From: a bacterium | Lineage (GTDB): Bacteria; Planctomycetota; Phycisphaerae; UBA1845 | Assembly: GCA_024231775.1 (NCBI GenBank) | Contig: JAAEQG010001510.1 | Coordinates: 1-35,083, forward strand | Length of the DNA stretch: 35,083 nt | Reading direction: 5' to 3' | Part shown: positions 7,846 through 17,230 of the stretch, one piece after another | Position numbering within the stretch: position 1 is the first letter of the stretch | How the letters are laid out: each line of letters opens with the position of its first letter | Program-made: the position numbers and the translations under genes | Notes under the pieces: model-generated | Told to the model about the DNA's origin: nothing | Seen by the model: the letters and a program-made list of their open reading frames with translations, nothing else | Databases searched by the model: none

Positions 7846-10254
7846 TCAGCGGGCCACCTGTACGGTCCTCTGCAAGGCCCCGTAATCCGCGAAGTCCACG
7901 TCTCGATCAGTGTCAAAGTCGAAGACCCCGCATCCCGCAGCGTAGGGGCGGTACTGCGGGCCGGATAGGCATGCGTCGAAGAGGGCAAAGTCGTCCAGGT
8001 CGATATCACCGTCCGCATCGGCGTCCCCGATCATCTTGACGAACGTCAGTACGGCGTCACCTCCAGGCTGACCGTCGCCGGAGGGCAACAACACGTCGTC
8101 CCACCAAGCGGAGTCGTCCACCTCACCGTCCAGCAGCAGGCTGTTGGCGGCCACGCCGGCGTCGAGTATCTCAAGCGTATACTCGTCCTCCGGTAGTCCC
8201 GCGTAGGTTACCAGGGCGGTCTGGATGCCCCCAGTGTACTCGACTGCGCCGGGGACATGACTTCCGCTGAGAGCCCCGGAGAGAGTTACGTCCGCCGCGT
8301 CGAACGTGCCAATGTCTTCGCTGAGAACCAACTCGAGAGTGGTGGATCCATTGGTTCCCGCAAACGGGGTGAACCGGGCGGACAGGATCGCGGGAGGACC
8401 CTGGACGGGAGTAGCTACCTGCGCCCGCTCGCTGAAGAGAATCCAGTTCCAGTTGCTGACCCCATCCTGTTCATCAAGCTCGACGTCCAGCGGAGGCCCG
8501 TCCAGCGGAAGAACGTAGTGCTCGGTCCACTGGTCGTTCCACACGCGGAAAACCGTGGCGCCCACACCCGTGGTGACCCGAATATCGATGGGCATGGTGA
8601 ACAGTCCATAGCCCGCGGTGTCCTGACCTTGCCAGACGGCTAGCTTGAGGTAGTCCTGCCCGTCGACCACGGCGGGTGCATAGTTCCAGTCGTAGCGCGG
8701 ACTGCCCGGGTTCATCACCCATTGATCGGTGAACCAGGTCAGGTCGTGCCCGAAGCTGGCGGAGATCGCGCCGACAAACTCCGCTGTCGTCGCGGAATCG
8801 TGCTGAAACGCCGCCCGGTAGTCGGCTAGGGCGGCGAAGAACGCGTCGCTACCGAGCGTGTGCCGCAACATGTGCAGCACCCAGGAACCCTTGCGGTACA
8901 CGTCGTTCCCGCTGAAGATCGCCCCCACACTGCTCGTGCTCGTGCGGTAGACCTGGGCGTCCGGGTTGCTGGGCCGGCGGTAGTTCTGCCGACTCCAGTA
9001 CGAACTCGCCCCGCCCCCGGGCTTGAACTCGCGATAGACCGACTCGGAGTATGAGGCGAACCCTTCGTTAAGCCAGATGTCGTTCCAGGTCTCGCAGGTG
9101 ATCTCATCGCCCCACCACTGGTGGGCCAGCTCGTGGAGCATGATGTCGCTGTAGTTGGCTACCGCGGACATACTGCTGATGGTCTGGTGCTCCATGCTCG
9201 CCGACAGCCCGCCCCCGGTCTCGACTACACCGTACTTCTCCTGCAGGAAGGGGTAGTCCCCGTAGCGCCCGGTGAGGGTCTGCAGCATGATGGGAAGTTC
9301 GTCGCAGCCGATCTTGTAGTCCGGCAGCGGTTGGCCGGCGCCGGCGTCCCAATGATCGGGATAGAGATAGCACACCACGGGCATGGTTCCGCGGGCGCCG
9401 CGGGAATCGTAGGTGTATTGCAGATCGTAGCGCTGGTAGTCGGTGATGGCCAATGACGCCAGGTATGGAATCATGGCGTAGGTCTCATGCCATAGGTAAC
9501 GCAGGCGCCCGCCGGCGACGACCTCGGTGCCGATCTCCAACCCGTTCGACACCACGACCATCGAGTCGGGAACGACTACACGCATCTCCATGGTGGATTT
9601 GTCGTCCAGGGCGTCCTTGCAGGGCCACCAGTAATGAGCGTAGAACGGCTCGGACAAGGTGGCTACCACCAGGTTCCCGGAGCGGGTCCACCACCTGAAC
9701 GCGCCGAAACCTGCGGAGTCCGGATAGCCTTCGTAGTTGACGACCACGGTGAAGGCCTCGCCCGAGTCGTAGGTGTCATCGAGGGTCACCTCGATGGTGT
9801 GGCCCACGCGGGTCCAGCTGCTGACATTGCCGCTGACCGAGTTGACCGTGAGATTATCGCGCAAGTCGATGGTGAACAGGCTGAGGCCGGGAGCCGCTGA
9901 TTCGGCGCTGATCGTACACACTCCCTCGGCGCGCACGTCGGTGACCGTCTGCCCGCTGTACTCGGGGATCACCTCCAGCTCCAGAAGGTAGTGGATAACA
10001 TCGGTGTCCGCGTCCGCCTCCCGCGATGCCAGTCGCTGGCGACGGTCCTCAGATGCGGTCTTGGCGGCATGGTGGGCGCGGGCGTGGGCGCACACCGGTC
10101 CTGCTTTGCCCTCGTCGTCCGGGGGAACGGTCTCAGCCATAACCCTTATGGAGGCAGCCACTTCCCAAGCTGCTCCGGAAGCTGGCGCAACCTCCACAAG
10201 CCCTGCCACCAGCAGAATCGAAGCGGCAATCATCATGCACCGGGTCTTCAGCAC
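7846..10254 (-). CDS. Secreted M1-family metallo-aminopeptidase with dockerin-like tail
   Basis: 802 residues. The GTG at 10254 is preferred to the ATG at 10284 because AGGAGG (10266-10261) stands 6 bases before it. A signal peptide (LKTRCMMIAASILLVAG) follows. Zinc motif HELAHQWW (H374, E375, H378) and third ligand E397 in NEGFASYSE give the exact HExxH-x18-E spacing of gluzincin M1 peptidases. The upstream SASMEHQT segment replaces the usual GAMEN substrate loop, as in a bacterial subgroup. The N-terminal beta saddle, catalytic domain and a beta-rich region are followed by a tail with two calcium-loop repeats (DADADGDIDLDDF and DTDRDVDFADY). Such tags in planctomycetes are presumed to anchor or sort exported proteins. 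Expected role: removal of N-terminal residues from peptides outside the cytoplasm. It converges with the sulfatase-fold gene. Confidence 0.92.
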   Translation of the reverse strand: MLKTRCMMIAASILLVAGLVEVAPASGAAWEVAASIRVMAETVPPDDEGKAGPVCAHARAHHAAKTASEDRRQRLASREADADTDVIHYLLELEVIPEYSGQTVTDVRAEGVCTISAESAAPGLSLFTIDLRDNLTVNSVSGNVSSWTRVGHTIEVTLDDTYDSGEAFTVVVNYEGYPDSAGFGAFRWWTRSGNLVVATLSEPFYAHYWWPCKDALDDKSTMEMRVVVPDSMVVVSNGLEIGTEVVAGGRLRYLWHETYAMIPYLASLAITDYQRYDLQYTYDSRGARGTMPVVCYLYPDHWDAGAGQPLPDYKIGCDELPIMLQTLTGRYGDYPFLQEKYGVVETGGGLSASMEHQTISSMSAVANYSDIMLHELAHQWWGDEITCETWNDIWLNEGFASYSESVYREFKPGGGASSYWSRQNYRRPSNPDAQVYRTSTSSVGAIFSGNDVYRKGSWVLHMLRHTLGSDAFFAALADYRAAFQHDSATTAEFVGAISASFGHDLTWFTDQWVMNPGSPRYDWNYAPAVVDGQDYLKLAVWQGQDTAGYGLFTMPIDIRVTTGVGATVFRVWNDQWTEHYVLPLDGPPLDVELDEQDGVSNWNWILFSERAQVATPVQGPPAILSARFTPFAGTNGSTTLELVLSEDIGTFDAADVTLSGALSGSHVPGAVEYTGGIQTALVTYAGLPEDEYTLEILDAGVAANSLLLDGEVDDSAWWDDVLLPSGDGQPGGDAVLTFVKMIGDADADGDIDLDDFALFDACLSGPQYRPYAAGCGVFDFDTDRDVDFADYGALQRTVQVAR

Positions 10255-10756
10255 GTTTCTCCTCCTGCGGATTCTTGGTGACATACACTTCTCTCAGCTG
10301 AAGCCGCCGAACGCCTCCTGGGGTTTTTGGCGGCGTCTCCCCCCGTTATGCGGACCCTCAGTGTAGTCCATCGGCTGGGCAATATGCAAGTATCCGTGCA
10401 CGGACCCGAGTTGGTTTGGAGAGGCGCTCGCAGCGCGTGAACTCAATCGCGGGTGGGCTCGGTTCCGGAGACGCGAGTGAGAAAGGTCGGCAGCCCGAGG
10501 CAGACAGAATCCTGCAAGCAACGCCCACGTCCCATAAGCAATTGGCGTCATCGTTCAAATCCCAAGCGAATCCTTCAAGCATAGCCCGGTATTAGTTAAG
10601 AAGATCGGACGTGGGACTTGAAGAGCGCCTGGCGAGTCACTATCCTGGGGCACAGGGTTGTCCTTCGCTCGCGACAACATTGGGGCGACGACGGCCACGC
10701 CGGTCGGGTCCGCACGGTAACGGTGCGGGGGCCGAGCGAATCATGAGAGGGGATTG
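10255..10756. other. Divergent intergenic region between two exported peptidases
   Basis: About 500 bases between the leftward M1 aminopeptidase and the rightward reprolysin. Contents seen: a 6-bp stem GCCGCC/GGCGGC (10303-10334) in the aminopeptidase leader, a candidate rightward promoter at 10618-10646, and a small CCGCAC/GTGCGG hairpin (10710-10728) before the protease start. No credible gene was found; a T-loop-like string near 10558 does not belong to a tRNA. Confidence 0.45.
10618..10646 (+). promoter_or_regulatory. Possible sigma-70-type promoter for the second protease
   Basis: TTGAAG (10618-10623), 17-base spacer, TATCCT (10641-10646). Both boxes match at 4 of 6 positions. It would give a leader of about 100 bases before the ATG at 10757. 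Confidence 0.3.
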
Positions 10757-12925
10757 ATGCACAGTCACGTGTACACGCTACGGCTGATCGCATGCGCCGC
10801 GATCGTTGCGGCGGCTGGGAGCGGTCCCGCCCGGGTGCTTGCGCTCACCGCGGAAGACGCCACACCTCTGTGGAATGCGGTCGAGGCGAACACCTTATGG
10901 CTGGACGGTATGGGGTATGGCACTGCGCTTCCCCGGGCGCGCCTGGTGCGGCTAGAGCCGGAAGTCCTCGAGCAACTGCTGACGGGGGTTGCGTTCGAGT
11001 CCGCGGGTGAGTCTCCGTCGATCTCCCACGAAATCACTCTGCCGATGCCTGATGGGACCGATGGACGGTTCTGGTTCGTCGAGTCGCCGATCATGGCGCC
11101 GGAACTGGCGGCGAAGTTCCCGGAGATACGAACGTACGCGGGGCAGGGGCTGGACGACCCCGCCGCGGCGCTGCGCTTCGACCGGACCCCGGCGGGTTTC
11201 CACGCCCAGGTGCTCTCACCTTCCGGTGCGGTCTACATCGAACCGCACAGAGGGGGTGGTCGCGAACAGTACGTGAGCTACTACGGCCATGACCAGCGGG
11301 CAACGCCAGGCTTGCGTTGCCTGACCACCTCCGAGCATGTCCCACCAAGCGCCTTCCCTCGTGGCGAGGCGGGGCGAACGGGCGAGACGCTCCGCACGTT
11401 TCGCCTGGCGTGTGCCGCCACCGGTGAGTACACGCTATACCATGGGGCCTCGGTTCCGGAGGGCATGGCGGCCATCGTCACGGCGATCAACCGCGTGACC
11501 GGGATTTATGAGACGGAACTGGCGGTGCGGCTGGAACTGGTGGCGGACAATGACCTGCTGGTCTACACGGACTGGGACACGGACCCCTACTCGAACAACA
11601 ACGCAAGTGCCCTGCTGACGCAAAACCAGGCTAACATCGACAGCGTGATCGGCAGCGCCAACTACGACATCGGCCACGTGTTCAGCACGGGTGGGGGCGG
11701 GTTGGCTTACATCGGCGTGGTCTGCCTGTCCGGTTGGAAGGCCAAGGGCGAGACCGGGCTGGCGTATCCGACCGGAGACTCGTTCTACATCGACTACGTA
11801 GCCCACGAGATGGGTCATCAGTTTGGCGCCCATCACTGTTTCAACGGGGATGGCGGTTATTGCGGAGCGGGACGCTACGGTTCCACCGCCTATGCGCCGG
11901 GCAGCGGCTCGACGATCATGGCGTACGCCGATCTGTGCGGTGCGGACAATCTTCAGGACCACAGCGATCCTTACTTTCATGCGGCCAGCCGCGCAGAGAT
12001 ACAAGGCTACATCTCCGCGGGTGGCGGCGGCTGCGCGGCGACGAACGCTACGAGCAACACCGCCCCCATCGTGGACGGCGGGGATGATTATACCATCCCG
12101 CGGAGCACTCCTTTTGCGCTGACCGCGTCGGCGAACGACCCGGACGACGATCCGCTCACCTACTGCTGGGAGGAGTTCGACCTCGGGCCGCAGGCTTCCT
12201 TGGCTGATCCGGACAACGGGTCCAGCCCGTTGTTTCGGTCGTGGTCACCGACGACAGACTCGAGCAGAACGTTTCCACGGCTGACGGACCTGCTCGGGAA
12301 CACTACGGCGCCGGGTGAGCAACTCCCAACGACGAATCGCACTCTGCAGTTCCGGGTCAGCGCACGTGACAACCGTGTTGGCGGCGGTGGGGTGGAGACT
12401 GACGACGTGAACGTGACGGTGGACGTCTCCTCAGGCCCGTTTCGCATCACCTCGCCAACGGATGGAACGGAGGTCTGGTCCGGCGTCGCCCTTGTATCCT
12501 GGAACGTCGCCGGGACCGACACTCCCCCGGTGGACACCGCCTACGTCAACATCCTGTTTTCTTACGACGGCGGAGCCACGTACCCCGTGGTCCTGGCTGC
12601 GGAGACGCCCAACGACGGTCTCCAGCCGGTACTCGTTCCTCATGGCGTCACCAGCACGGCGCGTGTCAAGATCGAGGCGGTAGGAAACATCTTCTTCGAT
12701 GTTGCGCGTCAGGACTTCAGCGTGGAGCAAGTTGGCACGGGCGACTTCAAACCCGACGGCGATGTCGACCTGGCAGACTTCGCAGGTTTTCAGCTATGCT
12801 ACGGTGTCGAGCCGCTCACCCCCACGTGCGCCGCCGCGGATCTCAACGGCGACCAGGCTGTGGACCTGACTGACCACGCACTCTTTGTCGCTCAACTCTC
12901 CGCCGGCGGCCCCAACCCGAGCTAG
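10757..12925 (+). CDS. Secreted reprolysin-like zinc metalloprotease with dockerin-like tail
   Basis: 722 residues. The ATG at 10757 is taken over an adjacent in-frame TTG because GAGAGG (10745-10750) is well placed for it. The signal peptide ends near PARVLALT. A pro-like N-terminal domain (to about 210) precedes the metzincin catalytic domain with HEMGHQFGAHH at 350-360 and SGSTIMAYADLCG downstream. A PKD/Ig-like segment (DPDDDPLTYCWEE), a second beta domain (TEVWSGVALVSWNV) and a dockerin-like tail (KPDGDVDLADFAGFQLCY plus DLNGDQAVDLTDHALF) follow. Most of its length is a close paralogue of the leftward gene ending at 2146, with many identical blocks. Predicted secreted endopeptidase; target unknown. 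Confidence 0.92.
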   Translation: MHSHVYTLRLIACAAIVAAAGSGPARVLALTAEDATPLWNAVEANTLWLDGMGYGTALPRARLVRLEPEVLEQLLTGVAFESAGESPSISHEITLPMPDGTDGRFWFVESPIMAPELAAKFPEIRTYAGQGLDDPAAALRFDRTPAGFHAQVLSPSGAVYIEPHRGGGREQYVSYYGHDQRATPGLRCLTTSEHVPPSAFPRGEAGRTGETLRTFRLACAATGEYTLYHGASVPEGMAAIVTAINRVTGIYETELAVRLELVADNDLLVYTDWDTDPYSNNNASALLTQNQANIDSVIGSANYDIGHVFSTGGGGLAYIGVVCLSGWKAKGETGLAYPTGDSFYIDYVAHEMGHQFGAHHCFNGDGGYCGAGRYGSTAYAPGSGSTIMAYADLCGADNLQDHSDPYFHAASRAEIQGYISAGGGGCAATNATSNTAPIVDGGDDYTIPRSTPFALTASANDPDDDPLTYCWEEFDLGPQASLADPDNGSSPLFRSWSPTTDSSRTFPRLTDLLGNTTAPGEQLPTTNRTLQFRVSARDNRVGGGGVETDDVNVTVDVSSGPFRITSPTDGTEVWSGVALVSWNVAGTDTPPVDTAYVNILFSYDGGATYPVVLAAETPNDGLQPVLVPHGVTSTARVKIEAVGNIFFDVARQDFSVEQVGTGDFKPDGDVDLADFAGFQLCYGVEPLTPTCAAADLNGDQAVDLTDHALFVAQLSAGGPNPS

Positions 12926-13529
12926 TGCCACTTTTCGGAAGCACTCGATGATGTCCCGGCGCGAGTGGCGACGGGTCCCAAAACCGACGTCGGCAGGGCC
13001 CAAGACGTGTGGCCCGGGTCATCTGGGTCCCACGCGGGCCCGATCCATACCCCCGGTGCGGTCAGCCCGGACGGCCGCCCTGCCCTGTACGTAGCGAGGT
13101 TCCGTGCGGGGCGACGGGGCCTCAGGCCCCCTCGAAGGCGGTCTCGCGGCGTTGTGTCCAGGTCGCGTAAATCAATTAAACTTCCAATTCAATTGCCGAC
13201 CTTCATGTTCGGTGCCGCAGGGTCGGTCCCGGCCCTTTTTTTGGGTGGCTTGTGTCAAAACTGCACCGGTTTGGGCTATATTCGGGTGTCAGCTGTTGGT
13301 ACAATGGAGGCAGGCTTGTTCACCGTGACACACATCCGAAAGCCAACCGAGAGACCACCATGCCACGGTCGAAGGGCCGCAGGGGGTAGCGGGCGGGGGC
13401 GTCGCACATCCATGAGTTTTCCGTGGTCACCGTCGCGTCGGGGATGGGCTGGCCACCAATAACATGTTTTCTCGGGAAGGAACTCAGCTTGAGTTACTTA
13501 CGCGGCTACCCGCCGCAGGAGGTCATGAC
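12926..13529. other. Long intergenic region with a terminator-like hairpin
   Basis: About 600 bases before the Cys-rich protein gene. It contains the T-run hairpin at 13220-13242 and, downstream of it, possible -10 elements TATATT (13277-13282) and TACAAT (13300-13305) without convincing -35 boxes. The reading frames crossing it lack start signals and family features, so it is treated as non-coding leader and spacer. Confidence 0.5.
13220..13242 (+). terminator. Rho-independent terminator
   Basis: GGGTCG pairs with CGGCCC (one G-T pair) around a 4-base loop, followed directly by seven T. It lies about 300 bases after the protease stop and 290 before the next start, so it could end the protease transcript or act in the leader of the following gene. 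Confidence 0.55.
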
Positions 13530-16500
13530 ATGTGTACGAGAGTGAACCGATGGATCCTGGGAGCGACCGTCCTTGCGGTCGTGGGCTGGGCGGGGGCCGG
13601 CGGGGCCTATGCCCAGATCATCCCGCCGGGGACGGACTGCTTTGAGACTACGGACGGATCCACGTCGGTGGTCTTCAGCTCAGTCGCGCTCGGAGCCATA
13701 CCACCGATTCCGGCGGACTTCTTCGAACCCGGATCGGACCCCTTCGAAGGTACGGTTGCCCTGCAAGGCGAGCCGCTCGGTGCATATCCCGGCGAGGTAT
13801 CCGTGGTGCTCGAGCGCACGGGGCCGGCCCCGATGCCCGGACCGACGCTGGTCCCGGTGGAGATGGTCGAGCTGAGCCTGCGGAGCGTAGACCCGATCCT
13901 GGTCACGAACAACATGGGTGGCCCGGACTCCTTTTTTGACGTCTACGTAACGCTCTCCACGATGACACCGTCTACTGGGAACATGACGATCACGGAGACG
14001 GCGCCAGGTATCGGCGGGGAGTACGAGTTCAACTCGGCATCGGGAGGCGGGATAACCGTCTATCCGAAGTTCACCTTCCATCCGGTGGCGGGAGGCCTCG
14101 ACCTGGAGCTGGAGGATCCCCTGTACGGCGTGCAGCTGGAGAGCTCCATGCCGAACCCTTGGCAGTACGCAGAACCGGCGACCTTCTGCTTTCCGGGCAA
14201 CGAGTTCTACCCGGTTCCGGGAGAAGAGGTGCGGGGGACGCTTAACGGTGGCGGGGCTGGCGAGCACGGCGTCATCCCCCCGCGGTTCGTAACTGGATGC
14301 TGCTTCCCCGACGGGATGTGCATAAACGTGGACGCCGACGAATGCATCCAGATGGGCGGTGCGCCGCAGGGTGCGATGTGTACCGGGACTGTCGAAGCTT
14401 GCTGCCTTCCGGACGGCAGCTGCGCGATGGTCGATCCGCTGTGCTGTGACGACATGGGCGGCGCGGTGGTAGTGGGAGCCGTGTGCGCCCCGCAGACGGA
14501 GGCCTGTTGCGACGACTTCCAGCCCTTCGGTTGCATGGACGCCGACCCGATGTGTTGTGAAGCGGTGCTGGGCGGCTGGCTGCCGGGTCAGCCAAACTGC
14601 CTGGGTGATGCTAACATCAACGGAACCGACGACGCTTGTGAGCAGCAGCAAGAGGAGGGCGCCTGCTGTTACGGCGCTGATTACGGATCATGCACGGTGA
14701 CCACGCAGGATTACTGCGAGAACGTGCTCCTTGGCGTTTACGAGGGTGACGGTACCCTGTGCGAGGGCGTGGAGGCCTGCTGTCTCCCGGACGGCACGTG
14801 TGTGGACGTTGACGCTCTCTGCTGCCGAAACGAATTGGGCGGGATCCCGGGCGGTCCGGGTTCGGCATGCACCGGCGTCACGGTGGCGTGCTGCTTCAGT
14901 GACGGGTCATGTCAGGATCTTGACGAAGAGTGCTGCAACATCTTCAGCGGCACGCCTTCGCCTTACGGAGAGCCCAACTGCCTGGGCGATGCTAACATCA
15001 ACGGAACCGACGACGCCTGCGAAGAGCCGCAAGATCTCGTGCCGAAGTGGATCCAGGAGCCGCACGGTCCGGGCGAGGGCTTCGACGAAGCCTCCGACCT
15101 GTGGATCCACGACGACATTCCGACCAACAAGTGGGAGCAGCTTCCCGATGCCGAGGGCATCGGCTATCACGCCCATGACTACAACCCCGCACCGGACACG
15201 ATCCGCCTGACCCTGGCCAATGATTGGCTGTGCGGAGGCGGTTTGGTCACCGACTTCCACTGGTGGGGAGTCGTGGAGCCGAATCCGGGGAGTGGTCTGG
15301 CTGGTTTCCACCTGAGCATTCACGACGACGACGGTTCAAACTGTCTCCCGATGGTAAACGCCAGATGGGAAGCCGACATCCCCATCTCGCAGATCACGAT
15401 TACGGACACCGGGGTGAACAATAGCGAAGGTCTACGGATCTACCGCTATGACTACATCCTGCAGATACCGTTCGATCAAGTGGAGGGTCAGCGCTACTGG
15501 TTCGACGTGTGCGCCTTGTCGTCCAATCCGCAAATCCCCTACTTGTGGAAGTGGCAGGAGACCCGACCGATCAGGCTTTGCCCGTCGGCGTGGAAGACCG
15601 AGCCGCCCGTTCCGGGGCTGTGGACATCCTTCGAGGACATCGACCTGGCGTTCCGAGTAACGTCCACGGACCCGAGCCAGCTCGAGGTGAACAAAGTGGT
15701 GGCGGATGACTTCATCTCCGACGGTCGTCCAATCGAAGCGGTCCGTTGGTGGGGTAGCTACTTCGACGAGCGCTATGACCCCTATATGGGCAGCCTCCAG
15801 CCGCCGCACATGGTCGACGGATGGATCATCAGTTTCCACCATGCGGACCCGGTCCAGAATCCTGCGTGTCCGCCGGATTCTCAATTCGATCCGTCGCCCA
15901 CTGCGTTGGGCCTGTACTTCGCTCCGGCGAGCGCCGTCGAGATCGTCCCGATGAACTACGACGATTGTCTCGACCACCCGGTCTACGAGTACGTGGTCAA
16001 GATCGCCGACTGCTGTCTACTCTGCGCGGAAGCGGACCCGCGCAACGGTGCCATCCCGGCGGAGGAGTGGGCCTTCCTGGAAGAGCAGACGTTCGGGTAC
16101 TGGCTGGACATTCAGGCGGTGGTTGGAGCCACGTGGTTGCCGGACGGCGACCCGCCGTGTGAGCTCACCTACACCGGGAATGTTCCTTCGGACATTACGT
16201 CGAACGGGCACTTCTGGGGTTGGCACACCAGCTACCGCGAACTGCTCGAAGAGGCCTGCACCGGTCACATCGTGGACTTCAACCTGAATCTCGGGGACTG
16301 TTGGGACTACAGCGGCTGGGACAAGCCGTTGTGGAAGTGCCCGATTCCGGCCGATCCTCCGCTGGTGAATATGGCGTTCGAGTTGCTCACCGGGATCGTA
16401 CGGCTGTACGATTGCCCGCCGCCGCTCATACCTAACATCACCTGCCCGGACTCGGACGTGAACTGCGACGGCAACGTGAACGCACTGGACATCGCCATTG

Positions 16501-16655
16501 TCGTTAGTGGTCTGAACTGGTTCAAGCCGGTGAACGATCCTCCCCAGGTAGGCGATGCCAGTAACCCTCGTGCCGACGTCGACCGACTCGGTAGCGTTAA
16601 CGCACTGGACATCGCTCCGATTGTCAGTGGTCTGTGCTGGTTCGCTTCACCGTAA
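13530..16655 (+). CDS. Large secreted Cys-rich repeat protein with dockerin-like tail
   Basis: 1041 residues. ATG 13530 follows AGGAGG (13517-13522) and opens a good signal peptide (RWILGATVLAVVGWAGAGGAYAQ). The frame is open back to 13464, but that extension lacks signals. Residues about 25-255 form a beta-rich domain. About 256-499 hold six Cys-rich repeats that begin GCC or ACC and follow the pattern ACCLPDGSC...CC..GG...C, two ending in CLGDANINGTDDACE. A long C-terminal region (500-965), rich in Trp and Asp, resembles no enzyme I recognise. The last 70 residues carry two calcium-loop motifs (DVNCDGNVNALDIAIV and VDRLGSVNALDIAPIV). Probably an extracellular or envelope structural/binding protein with disulfide-linked modules. 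It is a single-gene unit between the hairpin at 13220 and the double hairpin at 16661. Confidence 0.85.
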   Translation: MCTRVNRWILGATVLAVVGWAGAGGAYAQIIPPGTDCFETTDGSTSVVFSSVALGAIPPIPADFFEPGSDPFEGTVALQGEPLGAYPGEVSVVLERTGPAPMPGPTLVPVEMVELSLRSVDPILVTNNMGGPDSFFDVYVTLSTMTPSTGNMTITETAPGIGGEYEFNSASGGGITVYPKFTFHPVAGGLDLELEDPLYGVQLESSMPNPWQYAEPATFCFPGNEFYPVPGEEVRGTLNGGGAGEHGVIPPRFVTGCCFPDGMCINVDADECIQMGGAPQGAMCTGTVEACCLPDGSCAMVDPLCCDDMGGAVVVGAVCAPQTEACCDDFQPFGCMDADPMCCEAVLGGWLPGQPNCLGDANINGTDDACEQQQEEGACCYGADYGSCTVTTQDYCENVLLGVYEGDGTLCEGVEACCLPDGTCVDVDALCCRNELGGIPGGPGSACTGVTVACCFSDGSCQDLDEECCNIFSGTPSPYGEPNCLGDANINGTDDACEEPQDLVPKWIQEPHGPGEGFDEASDLWIHDDIPTNKWEQLPDAEGIGYHAHDYNPAPDTIRLTLANDWLCGGGLVTDFHWWGVVEPNPGSGLAGFHLSIHDDDGSNCLPMVNARWEADIPISQITITDTGVNNSEGLRIYRYDYILQIPFDQVEGQRYWFDVCALSSNPQIPYLWKWQETRPIRLCPSAWKTEPPVPGLWTSFEDIDLAFRVTSTDPSQLEVNKVVADDFISDGRPIEAVRWWGSYFDERYDPYMGSLQPPHMVDGWIISFHHADPVQNPACPPDSQFDPSPTALGLYFAPASAVEIVPMNYDDCLDHPVYEYVVKIADCCLLCAEADPRNGAIPAEEWAFLEEQTFGYWLDIQAVVGATWLPDGDPPCELTYTGNVPSDITSNGHFWGWHTSYRELLEEACTGHIVDFNLNLGDCWDYSGWDKPLWKCPIPADPPLVNMAFELLTGIVRLYDCPPPLIPNITCPDSDVNCDGNVNALDIAIVVSGLNWFKPVNDPPQVGDASNPRADVDRLGSVNALDIAPIVSGLCWFASP
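14595..14641 (+). repeat. Intragenic direct repeat, copy 1
   Basis: 47 bases encoding NCLGDANINGTDDACE, matching 14976-15022 except at three silent third-codon positions. Confidence 0.85.
14976..15022 (+). repeat. Intragenic direct repeat, copy 2
   Basis: Second copy of the 47-base segment at 14595-14641. The three differences (GGT/GGC, GCT/GCC, TGT/TGC) do not change the protein, pointing to recent duplication or gene conversion of a repeat block. Confidence 0.85.
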
Positions 16656-16660
16656 GGTCT

Positions 16661-16689
16661 GGCTGGTCCCCCCCGGGGGGGGACCAGCC
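16661..16689. terminator. Perfect 13-bp GC hairpin between convergent genes
   Basis: GGCTGGTCCCCCC pairs fully with GGGGGGACCAGCC around a 3-base loop, starting 5 bases after the stop of the Cys-rich protein gene. It has no T-run but is very stable. Probably ends or protects the rightward transcript. Confidence 0.7.
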
Positions 16690-16703
16690 TTGCGAAATAA
16701 CAA

Positions 16704-16740
16704 CCGGACCCGCTCGGGCGGTTTGCCCGAGCGGGTCCGG
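16704..16740. terminator. Perfect 16-bp hairpin, probable bidirectional terminator
   Basis: CCGGACCCGCTCGGGC pairs exactly with GCCCGAGCGGGTCCGG around the loop GGTTT. Rightward it is followed by TCTATTATC. Leftward it is followed by TTGTTATTTCG, a T-rich tail. It lies 31 bases past the stop of the leftward eight-gene operon, so it can serve both converging transcripts. Confidence 0.75.
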
Positions 16741-16771
16741 TCTATTATCACAGCGATCGTACGGCCCAGAC

Positions 16772-17230
16772 TCAGGCCAGTATCCGGCGCAGCCCCCCCA
16801 GCCATTCCACGTACGCGTACGGCAGGCTGAAGCGCGGGTGTAACTCGCGCAGTTCCGCCAGGGCAGATTCCGATAGCGCCTCCTGCCAGCCTTGGCCGGC
16901 GGATTCACAGAAGAAGATTCGACAGCCCATGGGACGGACTTGGCGTGCCCGACACGAGCCGGAGACCTGATGCGGGCAGGTACGCGATTCGCCGCCGGGT
17001 TCGGTGAGATCGCGCTCCGCCAGGAAACAGGCCAGCTCAGCGGCGGTCACGAAGAGATCGTGCCCGAACTCGTCAAAGCGGCAGCACGCACCCCGATTGC
17101 GGCAGACCGGGTGATGTTGGGCAATCCGCTCATCCAGCCGATCGTAGAACTCCCGCATCGCCGCCAGGAACGCGGGCACCTCTGCCAACTTGCGAATCCG
17201 CGTTACGGGTAAGTCTTCAGGGACGCTCAT
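16772..17230 (-). CDS. YkgJ-type Cys-cluster protein, last gene of the operon
   Basis: 152 residues. A Cys cluster PVCRNRGACC (C43, C49, C50) is followed by TCPHQVSGSCRARQVRPMGCRIFFC, the CxxCxxCC-family layout (PF03692) thought to bind Fe or Zn. The first cluster lacks one Cys of the usual Cx2Cx2CC pattern. Its start overlaps the preceding gene's stop by 4 bases (ATGA), so the two are translated together. The same fold includes FliB, the flagellin lysine N-methylase, but most members are uncharacterised. It belongs to the nonulosonic-acid operon by position. Function here unknown; a protein- or sugar-modifying redox or methylation step is conceivable. Confidence 0.8.
   Translation of the reverse strand: MSVPEDLPVTRIRKLAEVPAFLAAMREFYDRLDERIAQHHPVCRNRGACCRFDEFGHDLFVTAAELACFLAERDLTEPGGESRTCPHQVSGSCRARQVRPMGCRIFFCESAGQGWQEALSESALAELRELHPRFSLPYAYVEWLGGLRRILA

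Noticed and set aside
10550-10575. GTTCAAATCC string resembling a tRNA T-loop
   Set aside because: Flanking bases cannot form the T-stem, and no acceptor or anticodon arms were found.
12965-13462. 165-residue frame before the Cys-rich protein gene
   Set aside because: It runs through the terminator hairpin, has Arg-rich low-complexity content and no start signal.
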